In this document: one piece after another, positions 27,395 to 36,294 of the stretch
Position numbering within the stretch: the stretch's first letter is position 1
How the letters are laid out: each line of letters opens with the position of its first letter
DNA from: Mesorhizobium sp.
GTDB lineage: Bacteria; Pseudomonadota; Alphaproteobacteria; Rhizobiales; Rhizobiaceae
Length of the DNA: 43,441 nucleotides
Assembly (NCBI GenBank): GCA_004017535.1
Contig: SAJS01000028.1
Coordinates: forward strand, 1 to 43,441
Reading direction: 5' to 3'
The notes under the pieces: generated by a model
What the model was told of the DNA's origin: nothing
Seen by the model: only the letters and a program-made list of their open reading frames with translations
Database searches by the model: none
Position numbers and translations under genes: made by a program

Positions 27395-28810
27395 ATGGCG
27401 ACCACGCAACTGGAACAGCCGAAAGGGAGCGGCCCCGGCGATCTCGCGCTACGGACGCTGAGGGCGATGCCGCGCGCCTGGAACCGGTTCTGGCGCCTGA
27501 TCGCGCTCTACATGCCGAAGCGGCTCTACGCGCGCTCGCTGATCATCGTCATCGCGCCGATGATCCTATTGCAGTCGGTGATCGCCTTCGTCTTCATGGA
27601 ACGCCACTGGCAGACGGTCACCCAGCGCCTGTCGCAGGCGACGATCTCGGACATTGCGGCCGTCATCGACATGATGGAGACCTATCCGCACGACGCCGAC
27701 TACGCCAACATCATCCGCATTGCCCAGGACCGCATGCAGTTGAAAGTGGATCTGCTGCCGCCAGATCCGTTGCCGCCGCCTGGCCCGAAGCCGTTCTTCT
27801 CGATCCTCGACGAGGCGCTGTCGTCGGAGATCACGAGACAGATCAACCGTCCGTTTTGGATCGACACAGTCGGCAACTCGAACGTCGTCGAGGTCCGCGT
27901 CCAACTCGAAGGCAAGGTGCTGCGCGTCTTCGTGCGGCGCAGCCAGGCTTATGCCTCGAATACGCATATCTTCCTGATCTGGATGGTCGGCACCTCGCTG
28001 GTTCTGCTGATGATCGCCATTCCCTTCCTGCGCAATCAGATCAGGCCGATCCTGACGCTTGCCGAGGCTGCCGAAAGTTTCGGCAAGGGCCGGCCGATGC
28101 CGCGCGATTTCCGCCCGCGCGGCGCCGAGGAGGTTCGCCGCGCCGGCTTCGCCTTCATCCAGATGCGTGAGCGTATCGAGCGGCAGATCGAGCAGCGCAC
28201 CGCCATGCTGACCGGCGTCAGCCACGACCTCAGGACGATCCTCACCCGCTTCAAGCTGCAGCTGGCGCTGGCCGGCGGCAAAGCCGAGACCAAGGCCGCG
28301 CTCAACCAGGATATCGATGACATGCAGTCGATGCTGGAAGGCTATCTCTCCTTTGCTCGTGGCGAGGCCGCGGAGGATACCGGCCGTTTCGACCTCAACG
28401 CCTATTTCCAGAAGCTCGGCGAGGAAGCGCAATTGCGTGGCTGCAAGCTCACGACGACGCTGACCGGCGATCCGGCCGTGCATGTGCGGCCGAACGCCTT
28501 TGCCCGTTTGCTTTCGAACGTCATCGGCAATGCTTTCCGCTATGCCAAGGCCGTCGAGGTCCACGCCAACCACGGCCGTGGCTCGCTCACCGTCACCATT
28601 GACGACAATGGGCCGGGTATCGCGCCCGACAAGCGTGAAGAAGTGTTCAAGCCATTCCTGCGGCTGGACGAGGCGCGCAACCTGGATGCCAGCGGCACCG
28701 GACTTGGCCTGTCAATCGCTCGCGACATCGCCCGCAGCCACGGCGGAGACATCAGCCTCGAGGACAGTCCGCTCGGCGGCCTGCGCGCCGTCATCAAGGT
28801 GCCCGCCTAG
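27395..28810 (+). CDS. sensor histidine kinase (EnvZ-like), partner of PetR
   Basis: A 471-residue membrane kinase. Two membrane segments (about 48-70 and 191-212) bracket a periplasmic sensor of about 120 residues with a proline-rich LPPDPLPPPGPKP stretch. Then come HAMP (PILTLAEAAESFGKG), a HisKA dimer helix with H277 in GVSHDLRT and an HATPase domain with NVIGNAFRYAK (N box), DDNGPGIAPDK (G1), and GTGLGLSIA (G2). The H box reads SHDLRTILTR, with Ile in place of the usual Pro after Thr, as in some alphaproteobacterial EnvZ-like kinases. The position after petR suggests they form one pair. The stimulus is unknown. Confidence 0.92.
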   Translation: MATTQLEQPKGSGPGDLALRTLRAMPRAWNRFWRLIALYMPKRLYARSLIIVIAPMILLQSVIAFVFMERHWQTVTQRLSQATISDIAAVIDMMETYPHDADYANIIRIAQDRMQLKVDLLPPDPLPPPGPKPFFSILDEALSSEITRQINRPFWIDTVGNSNVVEVRVQLEGKVLRVFVRRSQAYASNTHIFLIWMVGTSLVLLMIAIPFLRNQIRPILTLAEAAESFGKGRPMPRDFRPRGAEEVRRAGFAFIQMRERIERQIEQRTAMLTGVSHDLRTILTRFKLQLALAGGKAETKAALNQDIDDMQSMLEGYLSFARGEAAEDTGRFDLNAYFQKLGEEAQLRGCKLTTTLTGDPAVHVRPNAFARLLSNVIGNAFRYAKAVEVHANHGRGSLTVTIDDNGPGIAPDKREEVFKPFLRLDEARNLDASGTGLGLSIARDIARSHGGDISLEDSPLGGLRAVIKVPA

Positions 28811-28813
28811 CCA

Positions 28814-28858
28814 GAGCATGATCCCGAACCGACCTTCGTTTCGGACAAGATCAGGCTC
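28814..28858. repeat. palindromic repeat after the kinase gene
   Basis: GAGCATGATC pairs with GATCAGGCTC (one mismatch) around CCGAA..TTCGG. I recall close relatives of this sequence as abundant Mesorhizobium intergenic repeats. It begins 4 bases after the kinase stop and may serve as transcription end. The rest of the 263-base gap to the next gene shows no further feature. Confidence 0.6.
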
Positions 28859-29073
28859 AATCGAAAACAGCTTCATCCGCCCGTCATGAAATCATGGTGA
28901 AGAGCGCGCATGAAGCGCGCGACCCTTGTTGATTCGGCTCTGCCGCCCCGCTTCGCCCCTGCCCGGATGTACTGGAGCGAGGCGCGAGCTGCCGCCTGGC
29001 TGCCGTTCCGGCACAGTGCCGGCGCGTCCAGGAGTTATCGCGGCGATGGACCGTCATACGCAGCGGGATCGCC

Positions 29074-30096
29074 ATGCGCATCCTGATGGTCACCGACGCT
29101 TGGCGGCCGCAGGTCAATGGCGTGGTGCACACGCTCGAACGCCTCACCGAGGCGCTGAAGCCCTTCGACGTCGAGCTCGACTTCCTGACGCCGAACCTCT
29201 TTCGCACCTTGCCAATGCCGACCTATCCCGACATCCGGCTCGCGCTGACGACGCCGGGTCATGTCGCGCGCCGGATCGAGGCCGCCAGGGCCGACCACAT
29301 CCACATCGTCACCGAGGGTCCGCTCGGCATCATGGCGCGCCGCTATTGCCGCAAGGCCGGCCGCCCCTTCACCACCAGCTACCACACGCGCTTTCCCGAA
29401 TATCTCAGCGCCCGCCTGCCAGTGCCGGAAAGCTGGGCTTACAACTGGCTACGCGACTTCCACAATTCCGGACAGGGCACGCTTGTCGCCACGCAATCGC
29501 TGACGGACGATCTCGCGGCGCGCGGCTTCAACAAGCTGAGGCCCTGGACGCGCGGCGTCGACACCAACCATTTCCGGCCCGACAAGCGCAAGGAAACCGG
29601 ATTTCCGCGCCCGGTCTTCCTGTGCGTCGGCCGCGTCGCGATCGAAAAGAACCTGACCGCCTTCCTCGATCTCGACCTGCCCGGCAGCAAGGTGATCGTC
29701 GGCGAAGGGCCGGAACTGGCAAAACTCAAGGCGCGCTATCCCGACGCGCATTTCCTCGGCCATCGCCCGAACGACGAGCTGGCCGAGATCTACGCCTCGG
29801 CCGATGTGTTCGTGTTCCCGAGCCGCACCGACACCTTCGGCAACGTCATCATCGAGGCGCTGGCCAGCGGAACGCCGGTGGCCGCCTATCCGGTGACCGG
29901 ACCGATCGACATTGTCGGCGATGGCGTCGGCGGAGCCGTGTCGAACGACCTGGGCGCGGCGGCGATGAAGGCGCTTGAGGTCGATCGCGCCGAAGCGCGC
30001 CAGCGCGCCATGCGCTACAGCTGGAAGGCCTGCGCCGAAATGTTCCTCGACGCGGTCGACGAAGCGCAGGGCAGGACGCGTAAACTGGCAGCCTGA
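29074..30096 (+). CDS. GT4-type glycosyltransferase, possibly glycolipid-forming
   Basis: A 340-residue GT-B glycosyltransferase. The N-terminal domain opens MRILMVTDAWRPQVNGVV and includes TSYHTRFPEY; the C-terminal domain has VGRVAIEKNL, IVGEGPELAKL and the E-x7-E-like region SRTDTFGNVIIEAL. It would transfer a sugar from a nucleotide donor with retention. Rhizobial relatives of this size make glycolipids (glucosyl- or glucuronosyl-diacylglycerol) under phosphate limitation, which is my best guess but not proved by the sequence. No other lipid gene is adjacent. The gene ends 15 bases before a long palindrome. Confidence 0.88.
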   Translation: MRILMVTDAWRPQVNGVVHTLERLTEALKPFDVELDFLTPNLFRTLPMPTYPDIRLALTTPGHVARRIEAARADHIHIVTEGPLGIMARRYCRKAGRPFTTSYHTRFPEYLSARLPVPESWAYNWLRDFHNSGQGTLVATQSLTDDLAARGFNKLRPWTRGVDTNHFRPDKRKETGFPRPVFLCVGRVAIEKNLTAFLDLDLPGSKVIVGEGPELAKLKARYPDAHFLGHRPNDELAEIYASADVFVFPSRTDTFGNVIIEALASGTPVAAYPVTGPIDIVGDGVGGAVSNDLGAAAMKALEVDRAEARQRAMRYSWKACAEMFLDAVDEAQGRTRKLAA

Positions 30097-30110
30097 TACA
30101 ACGTGGCGAT

Positions 30111-30256
30111 TAGGATGCGCCGAGATTCAGGTCAGGCCGAACTGAGAATGGTGGGCTCCGAGAGCCGGCGCGGAGCGTACTTGAAGTACGTGAGCACCGG
30201 AAGCGCAGGAGACCGCCATTCGCAAGCCGGCCTCACCTGAATATCGGCGCATCCTA
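30111..30256. repeat. quasi-palindromic repeat, long copy C
   Basis: An imperfect palindrome of about 73-base arms centred on CGTACTTGAAGTACG. The outer arm TAGGATGCGCCGA (30111-30123) pairs perfectly with TCGGCGCATCCTA (30244-30256). ATTCAGGT (30125-30132) pairs with ACCTGAAT (30235-30242), a compensated version of copy B. The outermost three bases are the csaA stop codon. Confidence 0.87.
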
Positions 30257-30613
30257 GAATAGGCGCCCGCCATCCGGCACCTTGCGCTCGATGGCGCCGA
30301 GCACCACCGCGCCCTCTTCATCGGGAAAGCCGAGCGTCAGGACCTCCGACATGAACGGGCCGATCTGGCGCGGCGGGAAATTGACCACCGCGAAGACCTG
30401 CCTGCCTACAAGCGTCTCCGGCACGTAGTATTTGGTGATCTGCGCCGACGACTTCTTCACACCGATCGCCGGGCCGAAATCGATCTTCAGCTTGATCGCC
30501 GGCTTGCGCGCTTCCGGAAATGGCTCGGCCTCGACGATCGTCCCGGCACGGATATCGACACGGTCGAAATCGGCAAAGCTGATCTCGGGCTTGCGCTCGC
30601 TGCTGGAACTCAT
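30254..30613 (-). CDS. csaA: tRNA-binding domain protein CsaA
   Basis: A 119-residue protein made of one tRNA-binding OB-fold (CsaA/YgjH type, as at the end of some methionyl-tRNA synthetases). It shows [20 protein letters not shown] at the start and then [28 protein letters not shown] and [11 protein letters not shown], which are standard for CsaA. Reported roles are chaperone-like help in secretion and tRNA binding. It begins 18 bases after the YbjN-like gene, with which it is probably cotranscribed. Its TAG stop forms the end of a repeat arm. Confidence 0.92.
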   Translation of the reverse strand: MSSSSERKPEISFADFDRVDIRAGTIVEAEPFPEARKPAIKLKIDFGPAIGVKKSSAQITKYYVPETLVGRQVFAVVNFPPRQIGPFMSEVLTLGFPDEEGAVVLGAIERKVPDGGRLF

Positions 30614-30631
30614 CGGCGATATCGGCTTGGT

Positions 30632-31132
30632 TCAGGCGTTTCCGTGGGTCTCGAAGAGCACGCTGGAGAGCGCGTCCTTGGCCGATGTACCCGACCAGAC
30701 GACGAACTGGAAGGCCTGGAAATAGCATTCGCAAGCTTCGAGCGCTGACGATAGAAGCACCTCGACCTGCTGGCTCGACGGCTCGACCCCGCCGGCAAGC
30801 AGCAGCGATTGCCGGAACATGATCGCGCCTTCCTGCTCCCACAGATCGAAATGCCCGAACAGCATCTGCTCGTTGATCAGCGACAACAGCCGCATCACTT
30901 CTAGCGCGCGCGTCTCCGGCACCTTGATGTCGAAAGCGCAGGCCAGATGCAGCGCCTCGAAATCCTCCATCCAGGAAAAGGAGACGTGATAGTCGGTCCA
31001 GCTGCCGGCCACCGAAATCGAAATCTCGTCGTCGCCAGCTCGTTCGAAGGACCAGTCATTGTTGTGGGCCACCTGCTCGATGACGTCCACCGGGTGGATT
31101 TCGCGGGAGAATTCGAGTTCGAGGAGTTCCAT
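30632..31132 (-). CDS. YbjN-domain protein
   Basis: A 166-residue cytoplasmic protein of the YbjN family, related to the type III chaperone-like fold. It has HPVDVIEQVAHNNDWSFER at the start, then DYHVSFSWMEDFEALHLACA in the middle and LINEQMLFGHFDLWEQEGAI after it, the most conserved stretch. In E. coli YbjN overproduction affects motility and stress gene levels; a direct function is not known. It is followed by csaA in the same direction. In many alphaproteobacteria YbjN and csaA lie together near proC, but proC is not present here. Confidence 0.88.
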   Translation of the reverse strand: MELLELEFSREIHPVDVIEQVAHNNDWSFERAGDDEISISVAGSWTDYHVSFSWMEDFEALHLACAFDIKVPETRALEVMRLLSLINEQMLFGHFDLWEQEGAIMFRQSLLLAGGVEPSSQQVEVLLSSALEACECYFQAFQFVVWSGTSAKDALSSVLFETHGNA

Positions 31133-31445
31133 GAATGCTTCCTGTGTTCAGGGGAGCGCCACACGCTCCGCGGGGCACACACGACGAACAATCTTGTCTA
31201 GAACTCGGACGGTCAGGACTTTCCAACGCAAAGACCCAACCGGACCCCACCGCCCGGCGCATGACCCTGCTTCGAATCATGCAACAAATTCAGTCTATTG
31301 ATCGGGAGTCGCGTGAACAGCCCAATTTTTCGCACCGCATCATCCGCATGTGGAAAGGTGGCTGTCACAAAGATTCATGCAATGCCGGTAAGCGATTCAC
31401 GGCAAAGCGATTTTTCGGATCGCGCTATGTGGAAAAGTTTAACGA
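31133..31445. other. gene-free stretch upstream of the YbjN-like gene
   Basis: No gene is seen in these 313 bases. They should hold the minus-strand promoter of the ybjN-csaA pair. A weak GCGAT/ATCGC hairpin near 31407-31423 could stop ubiK transcription. A GCATGA/TCATGC dyad lies at about 31259-31282. No convincing promoter boxes could be fixed. Confidence 0.35.
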
Positions 31446-31748
31446 TTATTTTTTTGCGCGGGGCTTCGCCGCACCCGCAGGTGCGGCCTGTCCGGTCAGT
31501 TCGGCGAGCCTGGCCTCGAGCGCCTCGACGCGCGTCGCCAGTTGGATGTTGTCTTCCCGCGCCTTGACCGCCATCTCGCGGACAGCCTCGAATTCTTCGC
31601 GCTGCACCACATCCATCGAATTCAGCATGCGCTCGGCCTGCGCCCGGAACGCCGTCTCCACTTCGCGCCGGACGCCCTGCGCGGCGCCCGCCGCGTCGGT
31701 CATGATCTTTGCGAATTCGTCGAGAATGCGGTTCGGTCCGGTCGCCAT
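31446..31748 (-). CDS. accessory factor UbiK family protein (BMFP/YqiC)
   Basis: A 100-residue coiled-coil protein of the UbiK (YqiC, DUF526) family, which assists the ubiquinone biosynthesis complex and binds membranes as a trimer. It starts MATGPNRILDEFAKIMTDAA and contains the helical FRAQAERMLNSMDVVQREEF followed by LATRVEALEARLAELTG, the heptad-patterned coiled coil. A Lys/Ala tail ends the chain. The ATG at 31748 was chosen over the longer open frame because GAGGAT precedes it and the family starts here. No ubiquinone gene is adjacent. Confidence 0.87.
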   Translation of the reverse strand: MATGPNRILDEFAKIMTDAAGAAQGVRREVETAFRAQAERMLNSMDVVQREEFEAVREMAVKAREDNIQLATRVEALEARLAELTGQAAPAGAAKPRAKK

Positions 31749-31949
31749 TGGCAGATCCTCGCTTTGTCGTTTTGACGTAGTGGCGCGCGGCGCGAAATGC
31801 AAGAACGTTAAGGGTCGATGCGTCCCGTGCGTTGCTATGGCGCAGCAGTGCTTCTGCGCAGCCCTCAAGTTCGCCCCAGGCTGTACGTGAAGGCGCCAAA
31901 TCGCTTAGTGTGCTGCATTGCATTAGCACTCCTCAATCAGGGTCAATCA

Positions 31950-32189
31950 ATGGCAACGCCCCCGCGCCGACCGACAAATCCGATGGCTGCCGCAGAAGCC
32001 GCCTTCAAACCGGTCAAGAAACCAGCGGCCCCGATTCGCGAGCCAGCCAGCGCACCAAACGTCAGAGAGCTTGTTTCGATCAGAATCGATCGAGCTGTAC
32101 TGGACCACTTCCAAGAAGATGGCCCCGGCTGGCAGGACAGGATCAACGACGCTCTAAAGCAAATTGTCGCCGGCAAACCGCCGGTTTGA
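31950..32189 (+). CDS. orphan BrnA-like antitoxin domain protein
   Basis: A 79-residue protein with a Pro/Ala-rich N-terminal half and a C-terminal BrnA-like ribbon-helix-helix part: VSIRIDRAVLDHFQEDGPGW followed by QDRINDALKQIV. In BrnT-BrnA systems BrnA binds and silences the RNase toxin BrnT and represses the operon. No BrnT-like gene (about 90 residues, usually just upstream) is present on either side, so this looks like an orphan. The ATG at 31950 has a weak AGGG site; the frame is open 44 codons earlier but without coding look. It lies 105 bases before lgt. Confidence 0.75.
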   Translation: MATPPRRPTNPMAAAEAAFKPVKKPAAPIREPASAPNVRELVSIRIDRAVLDHFQEDGPGWQDRINDALKQIVAGKPPV

Positions 32190-32294
32190 AAACCGCTATC
32201 TGTAGCAATCAAGGCAGTCACCACCTTGCCTTGACCCCGCCGAAACCCTGCCGCATGGTCCGCGCCCGAACATGACCGCGCCCTGGAGACCCTG

Positions 32295-33149
32295 TTGAGC
32301 GAATATTTCCTCTTGCCGCTGGCCTCCCTGCCCTTCCCCAACATCGATCCGGTTATCGTCAATATCGGGCCGCTGGCTGTGCACTGGTATGGTGTCGGCT
32401 ATATCGTCGGCATCCTCTTTGCCTGGTGGTATGCCAAGGGCCTCGTCACCAACGCCCGTCTCTGGCCCGACGGACACCTGCCGATGAAGCCCGAGGACCT
32501 CGACGACTTCATCGTCTGGGCGGCGATCGGCGTGGTGCTCGGCGGGCGCACCGGCTATGTGCTCTTCTACGACCTGCCGCGCTACATCGCGCATCCGCTC
32601 GACATTTTCGCCGTCTGGCAGGGCGGCATGTCGTTCCATGGCGGCCTGCTTGGCGTCATCCTTGGCATGACGCTGTTTTCGCTCAAGCGCCGGATCCCCA
32701 CTTGGACATTGTTCGATGTGGTGTCGGCAGGCGTGCCTGTCGGTCTCGGCCTTGTGCGGGTCGCCAACTTCATCAATTCGGAGCTTTGGGGCCGGCCCTC
32801 GGACGTGCCCTGGGCGATCGAATTCCCCAATGGCGGCCCGTTCACCCGCCACCCAAGCCAGCTCTACGAGGCCTTGCTCGAGGGCCTGGTGCTGTTCCTG
32901 GTGCTGCGCTTCCTCACCCATTCGCGCCTGAAACTGAAGACGCCGCGCTTCGTCGGCGGCGCCTTCATCTGCGGCTACGGTCTGTCGCGCATTTTCGTCG
33001 AGTTCTTCCGCGAGCCCGACCAGCAGCTCGGCTATCTGCTCGGCACCAACTGGCTGACCATGGGCATGATCCTGTCTACCCCGATGGTTCTCGCCGGCAT
33101 CTGGGCCATGGTCACGGCAAAGCCGGCGCCACAGCCGCGGGCGGCATGA
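32295..33149 (+). CDS. lgt: prolipoprotein diacylglyceryl transferase
   Basis: Lgt moves diacylglycerol from phosphatidylglycerol to the lipobox cysteine of lipoprotein precursors in the inner membrane. The 284 residues contain about seven membrane segments. The family motifs are present: [38 protein letters not shown] (Lgt signature, with Val-Ala in the place of Ile-Gly) and RHPSQLYE. Start is TTG at 32295, with GGAGA about 9 bases upstream; no ATG is available in register. Its stop overlaps the start of midA (ATGA), and the run lgt-midA-pgeF is common in alphaproteobacteria. Confidence 0.96.
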   Translation: MSEYFLLPLASLPFPNIDPVIVNIGPLAVHWYGVGYIVGILFAWWYAKGLVTNARLWPDGHLPMKPEDLDDFIVWAAIGVVLGGRTGYVLFYDLPRYIAHPLDIFAVWQGGMSFHGGLLGVILGMTLFSLKRRIPTWTLFDVVSAGVPVGLGLVRVANFINSELWGRPSDVPWAIEFPNGGPFTRHPSQLYEALLEGLVLFLVLRFLTHSRLKLKTPRFVGGAFICGYGLSRIFVEFFREPDQQLGYLLGTNWLTMGMILSTPMVLAGIWAMVTAKPAPQPRAA

Positions 33150-34213
33150 CCCGGCTGAAGGAACGCATCAAAGGCCTGATCGGCGCGGCGGGGCCGATCC
33201 CGGTCAGCGAATATATGGCGCTCTGCCTGTTCGATCCCGAGGAGGGTTATTACACGACGCGCGAGCCCTTTGGCGCCGCCGGCGACTTCATCACCGCGCC
33301 CGAGATCAGCCAGATGTTCGGCGAGCTCGTCGCCGTCTGGCTCTACCAGGCTTGGCAAGGTGCCGGTCGGCCCCTGCCCGCGACCTTTGCCGAGATCGGT
33401 CCCGGCCGCGGCACCCTGATGAAGGATATGCTGCGGACCTGGTCGCGGCTCGACCCGGCGCTGGTGGCCGAAGCCTCCTTCGCCATGATCGAGACCAGCC
33501 CGCGCCTGGCCGAGATCCAGAAACAGATGCTCGCCGGTCAGAACGTTGCGCTTGCCTGGCACCAGAGCCTCGACACGCTGCCGCCGCAGCCGCTCTTCAT
33601 CGTCTGCAACGAATTGTTCGATGCGGTGCCGATCCGGCAGTTCGTCTATGTCGGCGCGGGCTGGCGCGAGCGCGTGGTCGGCCTCGACGCCGCCGACGAA
33701 CTGCGATTCTTCGCCGGCGCGGGGTCTGTCGACCCGGCGCTGCTGCCACCAGATGCTGCCAATGCGCCGCAAGGCGCTATCGTCGAAGTGGCGCCTGCCC
33801 GTTCGGCGCTGATGGCGCAGGTCGCCGAACGCATAGCCGGCCGGGGCGGCGCCGGCCTCTTCATCGACTACGGCCATTTGCAGCGGGGGATCGGCGACAC
33901 TTTCCAGGCGCTGCGCCGGCACGAGCGCGAGGACGTTTTGGCCAATCCGGGCGAAGCCGACCTCACCGCCCATGTCGATTTCGCCGCTCTTGCCGACATC
34001 GCGCGCGCACACGGTCTCGATGTGCAATTGTCGACACAGGGCGAATTCCTGCTCGGCATGGGCCTGCTCGAACGTGCCGGAACGCTTGGCGCCGATGCCG
34101 ACGCCGAAACACGGCAGGTCATTTCTGACGCGGTCGAACGCCTGGCCGGCCCCGACGCGATGGGCGATCTGTTCAAGGTGATGAAGGTCCTGCCGGCGGC
34201 AAAAGCCGCGTGA
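33146..34213 (+). CDS. MidA/NDUFAF7-family SAM-dependent methyltransferase
   Basis: A 355-residue class I methyltransferase homologous to NDUFAF7/MidA, which in mitochondria methylates an arginine of the complex I subunit NDUFS2. It shows [20 protein letters not shown], then [20 protein letters not shown] and the SAM motif [16 protein letters not shown], then [17 protein letters not shown] and FIDYG. The start at 33146 overlaps the lgt stop by four bases. A longer frame inside lgt is a shadow. In bacteria the substrate is presumed to be NuoD, not shown here. Confidence 0.94.
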   Translation: MTRLKERIKGLIGAAGPIPVSEYMALCLFDPEEGYYTTREPFGAAGDFITAPEISQMFGELVAVWLYQAWQGAGRPLPATFAEIGPGRGTLMKDMLRTWSRLDPALVAEASFAMIETSPRLAEIQKQMLAGQNVALAWHQSLDTLPPQPLFIVCNELFDAVPIRQFVYVGAGWRERVVGLDAADELRFFAGAGSVDPALLPPDAANAPQGAIVEVAPARSALMAQVAERIAGRGGAGLFIDYGHLQRGIGDTFQALRRHEREDVLANPGEADLTAHVDFAALADIARAHGLDVQLSTQGEFLLGMGLLERAGTLGADADAETRQVISDAVERLAGPDAMGDLFKVMKVLPAAKAA

Positions 34214-34299
34214 TATCGGCGAGCGGCTTCGGCGGCTGGCCCGCTCGTCTCCGAACTTCGCCTTGACGAACCCGCCTTGCACGGACGACAAACCCAACC

Positions 34300-35088
34300 A
34301 TGCTGAATCAGACCAGACCCGATCCAGTACGCTCGCCGCTGCTTGAAAAGGCGCAAGGCATGCGCCACGGCTACTTCACCCGCATCGGCGGCGTCTCCGA
34401 TGGCATCTATCGGGGCCTCAACATTGGCACGGGCTCCAGCGACGACCAGACATTGGTCGCCGAGAACCGGCGGCGCGTCGCCGACTGGATGGGTGTGCCC
34501 GCGGACCATCTGCTGACCGCGCACCAGATCCACTCGCCGGATGTCGTTGTCGCCAGGGAACCCTTCGCCGGCCCTCGCCCGAAAGCCGACGCCATCGTCA
34601 CCGACCGTCCGGGCATCGCCATTGGCGCTTCGACCGCCGATTGCGGGCCGGTGTTGTTCGCCGATGCCGAGGCGCGCGTCGTCGGCGCCGCCCATGCCGG
34701 CTGGAAGGGCGCCTTCACCGGCGTGCTCGAGAACACCGTCGCGGCGATGGAAGGCCTCGGCGCCCGCCGCGAGCGCATCGTCGCCGTGCTTGGCCCGTCG
34801 ATCGGCCCCGACAATTATGAGGTCGGGCCGGAATTCGTCGCCCGCTTCGTCGAGGCCGAGCCCGGCAATGAACGCTATTTCAGGCCATCCAGGACTGTCG
34901 GCCACTCGATGTTCGACCTCAACCAATATACGGTCGACCGGCTGCGCAACGCCGGCGTAACAGCCGAGGGGCTTGGCCGCTGCACCTACGCGGAAGAAGA
35001 CCTTTTCTATTCCTACCGGCGCACCACCCACCGCAAGGAAGCGGATTACGGGCGCCAGGTTTCGGCAATCGTTCTGGAGAAAGAGTAA
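34300..35088 (+). CDS. pgeF: peptidoglycan editing factor PgeF (laccase-domain protein)
   Basis: A 262-residue protein of the YfiH/laccase-domain family, which removes L-Ser wrongly placed in peptidoglycan precursors; other members act on purine nucleosides. The zinc triad is visible as H78 (AHQIHS), C115 (STADCGPVL) and H132 (AHAGWKGA) with the right spacing. The C-terminal RTTHRKEADYGRQVSAI motif is also standard. It follows midA by 86 bases and overlaps the next gene by one base (TAATG). Confidence 0.93.
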   Translation: MLNQTRPDPVRSPLLEKAQGMRHGYFTRIGGVSDGIYRGLNIGTGSSDDQTLVAENRRRVADWMGVPADHLLTAHQIHSPDVVVAREPFAGPRPKADAIVTDRPGIAIGASTADCGPVLFADAEARVVGAAHAGWKGAFTGVLENTVAAMEGLGARRERIVAVLGPSIGPDNYEVGPEFVARFVEAEPGNERYFRPSRTVGHSMFDLNQYTVDRLRNAGVTAEGLGRCTYAEEDLFYSYRRTTHRKEADYGRQVSAIVLEKE

Positions 35089-36239
35089 TGGCGCTGCATT
35101 TCGAACGTTCGGAATTCGACGCGCGGCGTGACCGGCTGCTGATCGAGATGGCCGAAAAGAAGCTCGACGCCGTGCTGTTGTTCGCGCAGGAGAGCATGTA
35201 CTGGCTGACCGGCTACGACACGTTCGGCTTCTGCTTCTTCCAGTGCCTGGTGGTGAAGGCCGACGGATCGATGGTGCTGCTCACCCGCTCGGCTGATCTG
35301 AGGCAAGCGCGCCATACCTCGACCATCGAGAACATCGTGCTGTGGACCGATCGTCAGGGCGCCAACCCGGCGATCGACCTGCGCAACCTGCTCAACGACC
35401 TCGATCTGCTCGGCGCCCGCATCGGCGTCGAATACGACACCCATGGCCTGACAGCCTATAACGGCCGGCGCCTCGACGAGCAGTTGCAGACCTTCGGCCA
35501 GATCGCCGATGCTTCCGGCATCGTCGGCCGGCTGCGCCTGTTCAAGAGCCCGGCCGAGATCGCCAAGGCGGAAAAGGCCGCTAATCTTTCCGACGACGCG
35601 CTCGATGCCGCCCTGCCCCTGATCAAGCAGGGCGGTGACGAAGGGCTCATCCTCGCCGCCATGCAGGGGGCGGTCTTTGCCGGCGGCGGCGACTATCCCG
35701 CCAACGAATACATCATCGGTTCAGGTTCCGATGCCCTGCTCTGCCGTTACAAGGCCGGCCGCCGCAAGCTCACCAAGAACGACCAGCTGACGCTCGAATG
35801 GGCCGGTGTGTTCCACCACTATCATGCCCCCATGATGCGCACCATTTTGACGGGCAAGGTGTCGAAGCGCCATCAGGAACTGTTCGACGCTTCCCGAGCC
35901 GCGCTGCTCGCTGTCGAAAAGGCGATGACGCCGGGCAACACCTTCGGCGATGTCTTCGACGCGCATGCCCGCACGCTCGAGGCGCACAATCTGACCAAGC
36001 ACCGGCTGAACGCCTGCGGCTACTCGGTCGGCGCCCGCTTCACGCCGTCCTGGATGGACATGCCGATGTTCTACCAGGGCAACCCGGAACCGATCGCGCC
36101 CAATATGACGCTGTTCGCGCATATGATCATCATGGACTCCGAGACCGAGACGGCCATGACGCTCGGCCGCACCTACCTCACCACGGAATCGGCGCCGAAG
36201 CCGCTGTCGCGCCATGATCTCGACTTGATCGTGCAGTGA
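35088..36239 (+). CDS. M24-fold hydrolase lacking the metal ligands (creatinase/ectoine hydrolase-like)
   Basis: A 383-residue pita-bread protein with a creatinase N-terminal domain and an M24 C-terminal domain. True Xaa-Pro peptidases need Asp-Asp-His-Glu-Glu for two metals. Here the first Asp region reads LEWAG (E237) and the second Asp position (in SDxTRT) reads HAPMMRT, with Pro248. GHGxG reads CGYSVG. Metal-free relatives include creatinase and ectoine hydrolase DoeA/EutD, whose LE-A-G...YHAP pattern this resembles. It may hydrolyse a small cyclic or amidino compound. It overlaps pgeF by one base, so it is translated from the same transcript. No ectoine or creatine genes are near. Confidence 0.82.
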   Translation: MALHFERSEFDARRDRLLIEMAEKKLDAVLLFAQESMYWLTGYDTFGFCFFQCLVVKADGSMVLLTRSADLRQARHTSTIENIVLWTDRQGANPAIDLRNLLNDLDLLGARIGVEYDTHGLTAYNGRRLDEQLQTFGQIADASGIVGRLRLFKSPAEIAKAEKAANLSDDALDAALPLIKQGGDEGLILAAMQGAVFAGGGDYPANEYIIGSGSDALLCRYKAGRRKLTKNDQLTLEWAGVFHHYHAPMMRTILTGKVSKRHQELFDASRAALLAVEKAMTPGNTFGDVFDAHARTLEAHNLTKHRLNACGYSVGARFTPSWMDMPMFYQGNPEPIAPNMTLFAHMIIMDSETETAMTLGRTYLTTESAPKPLSRHDLDLIVQ

Positions 36240-36294
36240 ATCCATAATGGTTGGTTCACGCGGGGGCGTTCGCCAGTAGGGAGTTTTCAAGCAA

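Noticed and set aside
31259-31282. tRNA-like TTCGAATC within a GCATGA/TCATGC hairpin
   Set aside because: No acceptor, D- or anticodon stem around it; just a short dyad.
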